In this document: positions 33,516 to 41,389 of the stretch, piece after piece
Position numbering within the stretch: the stretch's first letter is position 1
Layout: each line of letters begins with the position of its first letter
Origin: Stieleria sp. JC731
GTDB taxonomy: Bacteria > Planctomycetota > Planctomycetia > Pirellulales > Pirellulaceae
DNA length: 64,000 nucleotides
Assembly: GCF_020966635.1 (NCBI RefSeq)
Contig: NZ_JAJKFQ010000006.1
Location: 1 to 64,000 of the forward strand
Reading direction: 5' to 3'
Made by a program: the position numbers and the translations under genes
Notes under the pieces: model-generated
What the model saw: the letters and a program-made list of their open reading frames with translations, nothing else
The model's database searches: none
What the model was told of the DNA's origin: nothing

Positions 33516-35846
33516 CTACTGATGCAAAGTCATTTGCAGAATGTTCGTAACGATTTTCGCGGCGTCTTCGGTTTTATAGCCAGGACATTGAACACTGTTT
33601 TGGCTTTCCAGTGCACACGATAGATCAAGGGGCGAGAACACAACTGCGACAAAGCCTTCGACTTCCGCGTATTCCAAAACCGGTGGTCCGGTCTGTTTGC
33701 GAATCTGCTGACCTGTATCGCCGCGGGTAGCGTTGCTACGGCCCGGTCGGCGGATCGTGACGGAGCGAATGTCGTATCCCAAGTATTCTCGCGTCAGCAT
33801 CGGGTGATCTGCCGGCATGGTGGCAAGCTTGGTGTCGCCGAGCACTTTATTAATCTCGGTCCTGAACGAAGCTGCAAACGCTTCGTCACCACAGATCGCT
33901 GTGCCCAGAATCACTCCACCGCGTTCGACAAACTGCCGGAGTGCCGTTTGCTGTTCCGATTGCAGCGTAAATTCGCGACGCCCATGAATCCAAAGCAGAT
34001 CGACATTGGCTAGATCCAGAGGATCAAAGCTGACTTCAGAATCGGGGACCGACACATCGACTTGGGCTTGATTGCGGATAATGGTTGCGACATTCGGCAA
34101 CGCTCGCCGCGCGTCGGCTCCACCGGCGCCAATTGCCAGGCTGGCGATCCGTGTCGAACCTCGCGCGGATTCTGAGAGTGATGTCGACTGCAAAACAATC
34201 TGCGAGTCCAGTTTGTCTTTTAGTTCGCGACCGGTGGCATAGGCAACGATGTTTTGCCCGATCCGAACCGAGTTGTCGATCTGGCGACGAAGCGGATTCT
34301 GTGGGTCACCGCGGGTGAACAGTTTGTCGGACAGCTCCCAGCGACAAGTGAGGCTTTGCGGAACATAGAACACGGCGGTCCGGCAGCATGCTTGGACCCC
34401 ATAGACCCAGAACCCGGTTGGCATCGCATCGATGTCGACTTGTCGTTCGGCGCTGAATACTGGGTGCGTTGTCGGAAGCCGTTCCAGTGGTGCGTTTGGG
34501 TACCAACGGGCACAGAGGTTCGCGACACTGTTTTGAAAGTTCGCCGCGTTGCCGCAGCCGGCATCTCCGCTTGCGTCAAACAAGATCGTGCCGCCTTGGT
34601 CGACATAGTCCTTTAGAAGATCCTTTTGCGGATCGCTAAGCTGCAATGTGTCCTTGCCACTAATTATCAAGACCGGTGTTTGCAAAAGGTCGATCACGGT
34701 CGCGTCTTTCATTCGTACCGATTGCCAGGTGAGGTCACGCCCCCAGGCACGTTCGACATGGCGGACCAACTGGCGAAGCGAGTCCGGATGGGGTTGCCAC
34801 TGTTGACGGTTATCTTCTTGATAATCCAGTTGGCCGGCGATGACTTGTCGTTTGCCTTTCGAAAGGAACAGCAGTGAAAATGAAGTCGCGACGGCTTGGG
34901 GTTCCCAATCACCGCCAGACCAAAAGCCCTGAAAGCCATCTTGGATCGAGATGAGCTTCTCGGCACCTTCGCGATACCAATCGTGCCCACCAAAAAATCG
35001 TCGCCCAGACAGTCGGCCTGTCCTTTCGATCGCGTAGAGGTAATAGAAATAGGTGGATGCATGACCGTTGGGGTTGTCTTCGACGATGAATCGTCGTGCC
35101 AACCATTCCAGTCCCTTTTGGATCGGGTCTGCCTCGTCATTGCCGCCTCCGCAGCACTGGATGCGACCGTCTTCGATTGACGAACTGTTCTCTCCCAGCC
35201 GACCTTGCGCAATAACCAAGGACGCGATTCCTGCGCATGTCATACTGCCGGTGGAACCGCCACCGCTATAGCTCCATCCACCGTCTAGGTTTTGCAATTG
35301 TTTCCAGTACTCAATCGCAAGACGAAAAACGGCGGGGTCAACTTGAACGCCGTGATCTTGTGCCGCACCGAGCGCCAGGATGGCGAACTGCGAATTGGAT
35401 GGGTCGCCACGTGAGACTCCCTTGCCGCCATAGCCCCAAGATCCGTTTGGCTTTTGCCCTTTGACCAGCTTCGAGACGTTATTGCGAATCCGAGGCAAAT
35501 CGCTCGCCGAGCCATATTGGCAGTACACCAAGGTTTGTAGGGCGACAGAATAGGTTTGATCCGTTTCGTTGGCACGCAAGTATTTCATCGCGTTCAACAT
35601 CGCCGGATCTTCTCGCGAGACGCCCGCGTTCAAAAGTGACAGCGTGCATAGGGCGCTCAGTCCACACGAGTAGCCTGGGTACTCTTCCCAGCCACCACCT
35701 TCGGTTTGGATGCCTCTTAGATACGCCACGCCTCGGTCGATCGCACGTCCCACCGATGCGGCGTCGATAGCCGCATGTGTTTGTTTGGGCAGGATGCACG
35801 AAACAACAAGGATTGCGAAGCTGGCGAGTTTTTGTGTCTGGTACAT
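33516..35846 (-). CDS. Exported protein: alpha-toroid (prenyltransferase/squalene cyclase-like) plus DUF4159
   Basis: The 776-residue protein starts at ATG 35846 with a signal peptide (YQTQKLASFAILVVSCILPKQTHA...); the frame is open to 35879. Residues 30-340 form an alpha/alpha-toroid of the prenyltransferase/terpene-cyclase type with Gly/Trp repeats such as GGGWEEYPG, KPNGSWGYGG and LDGGWSYSGGG. No DxDD cyclase motif was seen, so enzyme activity is unlikely. Residues 390-775 match DUF4159: VLIISGKDTLQLSDPQKDLL, GGTILFDASGD, LLWIHGRREF, and a second flavodoxin-like half with GGVILGTAIC. Such genes occur near MoxR/DUF58 genes in planctomycetes, and here the two are divergent neighbours. Confidence 0.82.
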   Translation of the reverse strand: MYQTQKLASFAILVVSCILPKQTHAAIDAASVGRAIDRGVAYLRGIQTEGGGWEEYPGYSCGLSALCTLSLLNAGVSREDPAMLNAMKYLRANETDQTYSVALQTLVYCQYGSASDLPRIRNNVSKLVKGQKPNGSWGYGGKGVSRGDPSNSQFAILALGAAQDHGVQVDPAVFRLAIEYWKQLQNLDGGWSYSGGGSTGSMTCAGIASLVIAQGRLGENSSSIEDGRIQCCGGGNDEADPIQKGLEWLARRFIVEDNPNGHASTYFYYLYAIERTGRLSGRRFFGGHDWYREGAEKLISIQDGFQGFWSGGDWEPQAVATSFSLLFLSKGKRQVIAGQLDYQEDNRQQWQPHPDSLRQLVRHVERAWGRDLTWQSVRMKDATVIDLLQTPVLIISGKDTLQLSDPQKDLLKDYVDQGGTILFDASGDAGCGNAANFQNSVANLCARWYPNAPLERLPTTHPVFSAERQVDIDAMPTGFWVYGVQACCRTAVFYVPQSLTCRWELSDKLFTRGDPQNPLRRQIDNSVRIGQNIVAYATGRELKDKLDSQIVLQSTSLSESARGSTRIASLAIGAGGADARRALPNVATIIRNQAQVDVSVPDSEVSFDPLDLANVDLLWIHGRREFTLQSEQQTALRQFVERGGVILGTAICGDEAFAASFRTEINKVLGDTKLATMPADHPMLTREYLGYDIRSVTIRRPGRSNATRGDTGQQIRKQTGPPVLEYAEVEGFVAVVFSPLDLSCALESQNSVQCPGYKTEDAAKIVTNILQMTLHQ

Positions 35847-36074
35847 CGCAGGATCTGTTGTGAGCCTTTTCAGGTCCATGATATCGTCATTGGCGGCAAG
35901 GCAAAAACGTGGCTTACCGGCTGGCTGCCCAAGGTTTTGGTTGCGTGTGCTTTCGGTTGCCCGGTGGAGCGGCGGTTGTCATCGGGGTAAATTGCACTAC
36001 ATCATTGCCCGGCGGGTTCACATCGCCAAGCGTTACATGTTTCCAACACAACCTTAAAGAGTTCGCTGCTAATC

Positions 36075-37148
36075 GTGAACGCGTCTCCTCCACCACCTCC
36101 ACCGTCGGGCAAATCAGGAAAACCTTCGTCTGGGGGTTCGGGTCGAAACCTTGGTGATGTGCTGCGCGAATTTGCCGATCATCAAAGTACGATTCGTTCG
36201 GAGCTTTCCAAGGTCATTGTTGGCCAAGCAGATACCATTGAACAGCTGCTGGCGTCGATCTATACCCGAGGGCATTGTTTGCTCGAAGGGGTTCCCGGTC
36301 TGGCGAAAACGTTGATCGTGAGCACCTTGGCAAACATTCTGGATGTCTCGTTTAAACGGATTCAGTTTACGCCCGACTTGATGCCGTCGGATATCACTGG
36401 CACACAGGTGCTGGAGGAAGACGAGTCTGGCAAGCGGCAGTTCCGATTTGTTGAGGGGCCGATCTTTACCAACATTTTGCTCGCCGATGAGATCAACCGG
36501 ACGCCGCCGAAAACTCAAGCGGCACTGCTCGAAGCGATGCAGGAAAAGCAGGTTACTGTCGGGCGAGAAACGTATCAGCTGCCCAAGCCGTTTTATACGA
36601 TCGCCACACAGAACCCGATCGAACAAGAAGGCACTTATCCGTTGCCAGAAGCTCAGCTTGACCGTTTCATGTTCAATATCAAGCTGGACTATCCTTCGGC
36701 ATCGGAAGAAGAACAGATTCTGACGGCGACCACACGAGGTGAGACACCGACAGTCAACAAGGTCTTGTCCGCGCGTGCCATTTTGAATGTGCAGCAGTTG
36801 GTCACAAGTGTCGCCGTTAATCCCTTTGTGATTAAGTATGTGACATCTTTGGTTCGTGCCACACGGCCGTCTGATCCGAGTGCTCCATCCTATGTACGAG
36901 AATTAGTCGATTTTGGCGCCGGGCCTCGAGCCGGCCAGAACCTAATCGCAGGGGCCAAAGCGATCGCGGCAATGGAAGGACGGTTCAGCGTCGATGTCGC
37001 TGACGTTCGACGAATCGCATTGCCTGTGCTTCGCCACCGTTTGGGAACAAACTTTCAAGCGACCGCCGAAGGCATGGATAGTGACTCGGTGGTTCGGCGA
37101 TTGTTGGATGACATCCAGCCACCTCAACCTGAAAAGTTGGCTAAATGA
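36075..37148 (+). CDS. MoxR-family AAA ATPase
   Basis: The 357-residue cytoplasmic ATPase has Walker A EGVPGLAKT (71-79), Walker B LLADEIN (to 141), sensor-1 ATQNPIEQEGTYPLPEAQLDRF and a C-terminal lid with an Arg finger. MoxR proteins act with DUF58 and von Willebrand-domain proteins as chaperones for metal insertion or complex assembly. The start is GTG at 36075; the first 25 residues are a Pro/Ser/Gly linker. The stop TGA overlaps the next gene's ATG (ATGA), so the two are coupled. This is the most conserved part of the cluster. Confidence 0.93.
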   Translation: MNASPPPPPPSGKSGKPSSGGSGRNLGDVLREFADHQSTIRSELSKVIVGQADTIEQLLASIYTRGHCLLEGVPGLAKTLIVSTLANILDVSFKRIQFTPDLMPSDITGTQVLEEDESGKRQFRFVEGPIFTNILLADEINRTPPKTQAALLEAMQEKQVTVGRETYQLPKPFYTIATQNPIEQEGTYPLPEAQLDRFMFNIKLDYPSASEEEQILTATTRGETPTVNKVLSARAILNVQQLVTSVAVNPFVIKYVTSLVRATRPSDPSAPSYVRELVDFGAGPRAGQNLIAGAKAIAAMEGRFSVDVADVRRIALPVLRHRLGTNFQATAEGMDSDSVVRRLLDDIQPPQPEKLAK

Positions 37149-38062
37149 GTTCGCCTCTATCACCCGAGGCACTGCAGCAGATCAAACGTTTGGATCTGCG
37201 CGCGCGGATGGTGGTGCGTGGCTTTCTGCAAGGGCTTCATAGTAGCCCCTTCCAGGGCTTTTCGGTCCAGTTCAGCGAGCACCGGCGGTACAACCGCGGC
37301 GACGATCCGAAGCTGATCGATTGGCTGGTCTTTGCGAAGACCGACAAGTATTTCATCAAACGGTTCGAAGCAGAGACCAATTTGGTCGGCTACTTAGTGA
37401 TCGACCTTTCGTCATCAATGGGGTTCACCGAAAGCCAAACGATGACGAAGTTTGAGTACGTCACTTGTTTGGCTGCTGCCCTGACGTACCTGATGCTGAT
37501 GCAGCAGGATCCCGTCGGGTTGATCACGTTTGACGAAAAGCTTCATGCGTCGTTGCCGGCGCGTTCAAGACGCGGTCACCTCGGTGATGTCATCGCCCAG
37601 CTATCAAAGTTGCAACCGAAAGGTTCGACGGATGTTCCCACATCGCTAACGCAAGTTGCTGCGATGTTGAAACAGCATTCGCTAGTCATGTTGTTTAGCG
37701 ACCTTTGGCCGGCGGATGATGACAGCATTGACTGGAAATCGCAAATCGACGAGACGATTTCTGCGCTGGCACGATTAAGGCACGCCGGTCACGACGTGAT
37801 CGTCTTTCACGTTCTTGATGCCGCTGAGGTTGAGTTCCCGTACGACGGTCCGGTGCAATTTACGGATTCAGAATCCGGTCAGTCCGTCAGTGTCGATGCG
37901 ACGGGGTTCCGTGACGACTACCTTGCTGCCGTGCAGGAATTCCGCGATGCGTACCGCGATGGCTGTAATAAATTGCAAATCGACTACGTTCCGCTGGACA
38001 CCAGCATGCCATTTGACACCGCTCTGACCGAATATTTGACGCAACGTCAGGGGCGGTTTTAG
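37145..38062 (+). CDS. DUF58 domain protein (MoxR partner)
   Basis: The 305-residue product has the DUF58 core RRYNRGDDPKLIDW near residues 47-60, after a basic R-A-R-M-V-V-R-G-F-L start. A von Willebrand A-like fold follows with the metal-ion site VIDLSSSMGF (DxSxS). Other motifs are FDEKLHASLPARSRRGHL and LFSDLWPAD. It shares 4 bp with the MoxR stop. In planctomycetes the usual next gene is a BatA/von Willebrand membrane protein, but here transcription meets an opposed gene, so the module seems to be only these two. The target complex is unknown. Confidence 0.93.
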   Translation: MSSPLSPEALQQIKRLDLRARMVVRGFLQGLHSSPFQGFSVQFSEHRRYNRGDDPKLIDWLVFAKTDKYFIKRFEAETNLVGYLVIDLSSSMGFTESQTMTKFEYVTCLAAALTYLMLMQQDPVGLITFDEKLHASLPARSRRGHLGDVIAQLSKLQPKGSTDVPTSLTQVAAMLKQHSLVMLFSDLWPADDDSIDWKSQIDETISALARLRHAGHDVIVFHVLDAAEVEFPYDGPVQFTDSESGQSVSVDATGFRDDYLAAVQEFRDAYRDGCNKLQIDYVPLDTSMPFDTALTEYLTQRQGRF

Positions 38063-38075
38063 GAACGCACCATCG

Positions 38076-38939
38076 CTATTTGGCGAGGCGAATTCCGTTG
38101 CCATGCCATAGGACGTCTAGGTCGTCTTCGGTCCATATTTCTAAACCTCGCGATGGGTCGCCGATCAAGATTCCTGAGCCTCCGCGGGGGTCTCGCCCAA
38201 GTGCGACCACGCTGTGCCCCATTCCTGGGATCCAGCCCCATTGATCAGCATAGCGCCGGTCATCGACTCCATACGGAAGTTCCACAGCCAGCAGCACAGG
38301 CCATTGATTGCGTGACAATAAACCATCCAAGTCCACATCGACGATCTCGACATCACGTCCGTTTTCTTCGGCGATCAGTTTGATCCCACGATAGAGACCC
38401 AGTGTTGGCGTTCCCTCGGAATCCGTCAGGCATAGTGGCACCATCTCGGCTTCGGACACGGCGATTTGTTCGGCGCTGAGCAGCGTTGCCGCTGCGGCAG
38501 GACTGCAGTTCGCCCAGGACGTCTGCAATGCAACGCCGTTTTTCCATTCGTTTCCACCCTCGATTGGCGGTCGAATTGCGATCGATAAGAGCGGCCACAG
38601 GATGATGACCATCGTTCCAGCGGCCAGCATGACCGACAGCGTGATGCGTCGCCATGCCGGGGTGCCCGGCAGTCGCAGAGCCCAGCCTGCCGCGAGGGCT
38701 GCAAAAATACAAGCGAGATTGGTGTAAATGATCGCGGCGGAATCCGGAACGAATCTAGCCCACACAAGTTGGCCTGTTCCGTAAAACAGGAAATAGACCA
38801 TCGCGAGGGTAGACAACGCCAATCCCAACATCACTCGTTGGCCTTTCGAGTTTGATGCAAAGGTGAATGCGAGCGTCGCGGCGACAAGGCATGCAATGGA
38901 CATGACCACAATCGCAGTCACGATGTCGGAACCAATCAT
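38076..38939 (-). CDS. Membrane protein with C39-like peptidase domain
   Basis: The 287-residue protein starts at ATG 38939 (TTG 38948 is an alternative). Residues 1-125 hold about four hydrophobic segments (for example TAIVVMSIACLVAATLAFTF and VMLAAGTMVIILWPLLSI). The C-terminal half has a papain-like C39 pattern: QTSWANCSPAAAATLL (Gln and Cys), GMGHSVVALG (His) and GILIGDPSRG (Asp). C39 peptidases cleave double-glycine leaders of bacteriocins and peptides, but no exporter is nearby, so the target is unknown. Convergent with the DUF58 gene, 13 bp between stops. Confidence 0.78.
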   Translation of the reverse strand: MIGSDIVTAIVVMSIACLVAATLAFTFASNSKGQRVMLGLALSTLAMVYFLFYGTGQLVWARFVPDSAAIIYTNLACIFAALAAGWALRLPGTPAWRRITLSVMLAAGTMVIILWPLLSIAIRPPIEGGNEWKNGVALQTSWANCSPAAAATLLSAEQIAVSEAEMVPLCLTDSEGTPTLGLYRGIKLIAEENGRDVEIVDVDLDGLLSRNQWPVLLAVELPYGVDDRRYADQWGWIPGMGHSVVALGRDPRGGSGILIGDPSRGLEIWTEDDLDVLWHGNGIRLAK

Positions 38940-39301
38940 ATCTTTCAAACGAAGTCGTTATCTCACGGCTGGATTTTGCCCAGTCGCTTGTCAAGCAGCG
39001 AACCGCGGTGCAAGTACGTTACCGGCAAGCAAATGTTGGTCGGTAATCGATAAACCTGACCAATCGAAAGCCAAGCTATCAATCCAGATTAACGCTGTAA
39101 TCCGATGACGATAGGCCCCGAAATGACAGACGCAGCGTGTTCTCAAGCGAAACGCTGCGTCAGAAGCTACTGAGGCGCTCTACTGGATTCGGTCGAGTCA
39201 GCAACTCGCGTTCCACTGTGCTTGCATTTCAGTATTCTTGCATTTTTCGAACACCGTAAGATTGCAAGTCAATGTAATTACGAACTTGCCGTTGCAGGCC
39301 G
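38940..39301. other. Intergenic region with a hairpin
   Basis: No gene is seen between the C39-like gene and the DUF1559 stop. A hairpin at 39129-39161 (GACGCAGCGT paired with ACGCTGCGTC, 13-nt loop) lies about 140 nt after the DUF1559 gene on its strand and may be part of its terminator, although there is no T tract. Confidence 0.45.
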
Positions 39302-40552
39302 CTAGAAGCTCTCGTCGATCACTTCCTTGTTGGCGCGTGTTCCCAGTGCACCCCACAAACCGAAGGGGCTCATCGAACCCGGCATGGTCGGGTAGGTCGG
39401 TTCGGCAGCGACGCCAACCAATCGCACCGTAGCGTGATTGCTTTGGCCAGCTTCGATCGAGTCGGTGATGAAGACCACCGCGCCGTCACTGAATAGGACA
39501 TGGACACCGCCTTGATGGTTACTTGAAGCGGTCAAAACGGATTCCGCAGATAGGTCGCCGTTTTGATGTGAAGCACATTGTCGGTTGGGCGGTAGGATGG
39601 TGTGAAAAGCCGTGTACGCGGCGCGACCGGAGGCCCATTTGTATCCACGCCGATTGTCCGCGCGGGCGGATGCTTCGGGAGTGCCGGGCAGCCAGTGTTT
39701 GGGCCGCTCAGGGTCGATCATCGAGCTGGCAAAATCCGGGTTCAATCGCAGATTGCCGCCGCTCCTGGCGATGAAAGTTCGGATGTCTCGATCGCCCAAG
39801 TCGGTTTTGATTTCACCCATAATGATCGAGTTCGATAGGCCATCGAGGATGTCACGAAAACGCATGAAGCGTCGTGGTACCATGACACCTCGGCAGGAAG
39901 CTTGCGTTCGGCGAGATCGATCGACGTTGACGATGCCTTGCTGGTTTTCAGGTCCGACATGAGTCTGACGTGGTGCGTCACCAAGACAGAATGCGAAGTT
40001 CGTTCGACCGGAAGCGGGTAATCCGGTTCCAGGGTCTGATGGGCAGCGCAGCATCGGTATTTCTGTGATCCAAGGGTCGTACCGATTGGCAGCATGGTTG
40101 GCCAAAATCATGTTTGTATCCGGACCCATCGCAGAAAAATACGTGCCCGTATTGGTTCCCGCTTTGACTTCGAAAACGTTGCTGATCTGGTCCCACAAAC
40201 CTTGCTGTTCATAATAAGACGACAATGGAACCAAACCGCTAAGTTCGTTGCGATTCGTTCCGCCGGGATCTTGCGGCGTCGGTCCCGGATCGCGATTCAA
40301 TGCGGTGTTACCGGTAACTTGGAACGTACCGCCCATATGTTTGGGCAGTTGTTTGAAGGCGGAGTGATAGTTGTGAAGCGCCAAGCCGAGTTGCTTGAAA
40401 TTGTTGCTGCAACTCATCCGTCGTGCGGCTTCACGCGCCGCCTGAACCGCCGGGAGCAAAAGGCCAACAAGAATGCCGATGATTGCGATGACGACCAAAA
40501 GTTCCACTAACGTGAAGCCACTGTGTCGCTGTTCCCGTCGTCGTAAACTCAT
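39302..40552 (-). CDS. DUF1559 pseudopilin-like protein
   Basis: The 416-residue protein starts at ATG 40552 with a type IV pilin/pseudopilin N-terminus: a short basic leader ending in SG, then [33 protein letters not shown] (Gly12, Glu17 five residues later). The rest is the DUF1559 domain with Cys-Ser-Asn-Asn after the helix and near the end the H-x9-D-G motif ([14 protein letters not shown]). These are a large, planctomycete-expanded family of surface proteins probably processed by a prepilin peptidase; individual functions are unknown. The preceding small lipoprotein gene on the same strand may be co-expressed. The frame is open to 40609, but the leader sets the start. Confidence 0.9.
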   Translation of the reverse strand: MSLRRREQRHSGFTLVELLVVIAIIGILVGLLLPAVQAAREAARRMSCSNNFKQLGLALHNYHSAFKQLPKHMGGTFQVTGNTALNRDPGPTPQDPGGTNRNELSGLVPLSSYYEQQGLWDQISNVFEVKAGTNTGTYFSAMGPDTNMILANHAANRYDPWITEIPMLRCPSDPGTGLPASGRTNFAFCLGDAPRQTHVGPENQQGIVNVDRSRRTQASCRGVMVPRRFMRFRDILDGLSNSIIMGEIKTDLGDRDIRTFIARSGGNLRLNPDFASSMIDPERPKHWLPGTPEASARADNRRGYKWASGRAAYTAFHTILPPNRQCASHQNGDLSAESVLTASSNHQGGVHVLFSDGAVVFITDSIEAGQSNHATVRLVGVAAEPTYPTMPGSMSPFGLWGALGTRANKEVIDESF

Positions 40553-40865
40553 AAATGAACCCCATGGAATCGTGTGGCAAACGGAATCTCGTGAAATAAA
40601 AACAATCAAAATGATTCGTCATCACGCGACGCAGTTTTACGTTTGCCGATCATTGCTGGGCGGTCACCTCGATTGAAGTGATGAGCTAATGCATCGACTG
40701 TTCTTGCATCGGTCAGGCTATCTGTCGTTAAACTCTTCTGGGTGCCGCTCTTGTTGTTAAATGAGACGTGTCATGCTGGGACACCGTCCCGGTTGATGTG
40801 TCTATGGTCAGACGTCTTGTTTCGTCTGAGGCTGTTCGCTCAGACGCCATCGTCGAATCAAAAAG
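40553..40865 (-). other. Leader region between the small lipoprotein and DUF1559 genes
   Basis: This 313-bp stretch has no gene. A hairpin at 40823-40846 (CGTCTGAG paired with CTCAGACG, 8-nt loop) lies 20 nt after the lipoprotein stop and may end or attenuate its transcript. There is no T tract. Confidence 0.45.
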
Positions 40866-41054
40866 CTACTCGTCATTTTCAGCCGGGTCGGCGTCATCCT
40901 CGACAACTTCTGCAAGATCGGGATGCTCTTCGAGGTAGCTCGATAGTTCGTCTTCAGGGACTGTTTCAGATTTGCCGCTACCACAACCTGCACTGAGGAT
41001 CAAGCTAAAGAGGCAACCGAACAAGACGGTGCGAGTTTGAATTTGATGAACCAT
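40866..41054 (-). CDS. Small acidic lipoprotein
   Basis: This 62-residue protein (ATG 41054) has a lipoprotein signal: a hydrophobic stretch TVLFGCLFSLILSA and lipobox LSAGC. The mature part is very acidic (EDELSSYLEEHPDLAEVVEDD). The longer frame to 41162 lacks sense before the signal. Small lipoproteins next to DUF1559 genes are common in planctomycetes, but the role of this one is unknown. The position and signal support a real gene. Confidence 0.7.
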   Translation of the reverse strand: MVHQIQTRTVLFGCLFSLILSAGCGSGKSETVPEDELSSYLEEHPDLAEVVEDDADPAENDE

Positions 41055-41389
41055 GAGGTCTCTATAGTGTTGGGCTTTGGCAAGTTCGACTGATTTCGAA
41101 GCAGACATTGGTTTTCGCAGAAGACTCTGTCGGCGAACTCTGTCGGCCAACGTTTGAACCATCGAATTTGAGTGTATCGCTCTGAAAGGGGCGATTCAAA
41201 TTCGCAAGCCATGAAGAGTCGATTCTGACTATCAACAGCTTGTTAGGCCGACATATCAACCGCTGCGAGCAATGACCGCGTTAATGTATTGGACGTTCTC
41301 GGTTTACAGTATAGGAGATTGCGCAGTAGCGATGGTTGGAAGAGACTATGGTGCCTGTACGTATGTCAGTGCGGTAAACGGCATGCTGG
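41055..41389. other. Intergenic region upstream of the small lipoprotein gene
   Basis: No gene is seen. An 11-bp direct repeat (ACTCTGTCGGC at 41124-41134 and 41137-41147) is present. The promoter of the lipoprotein must lie here; TATAGA (complement of about 41062-41067) is a possible -10 element, but it has no good -35. Confidence 0.4.
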
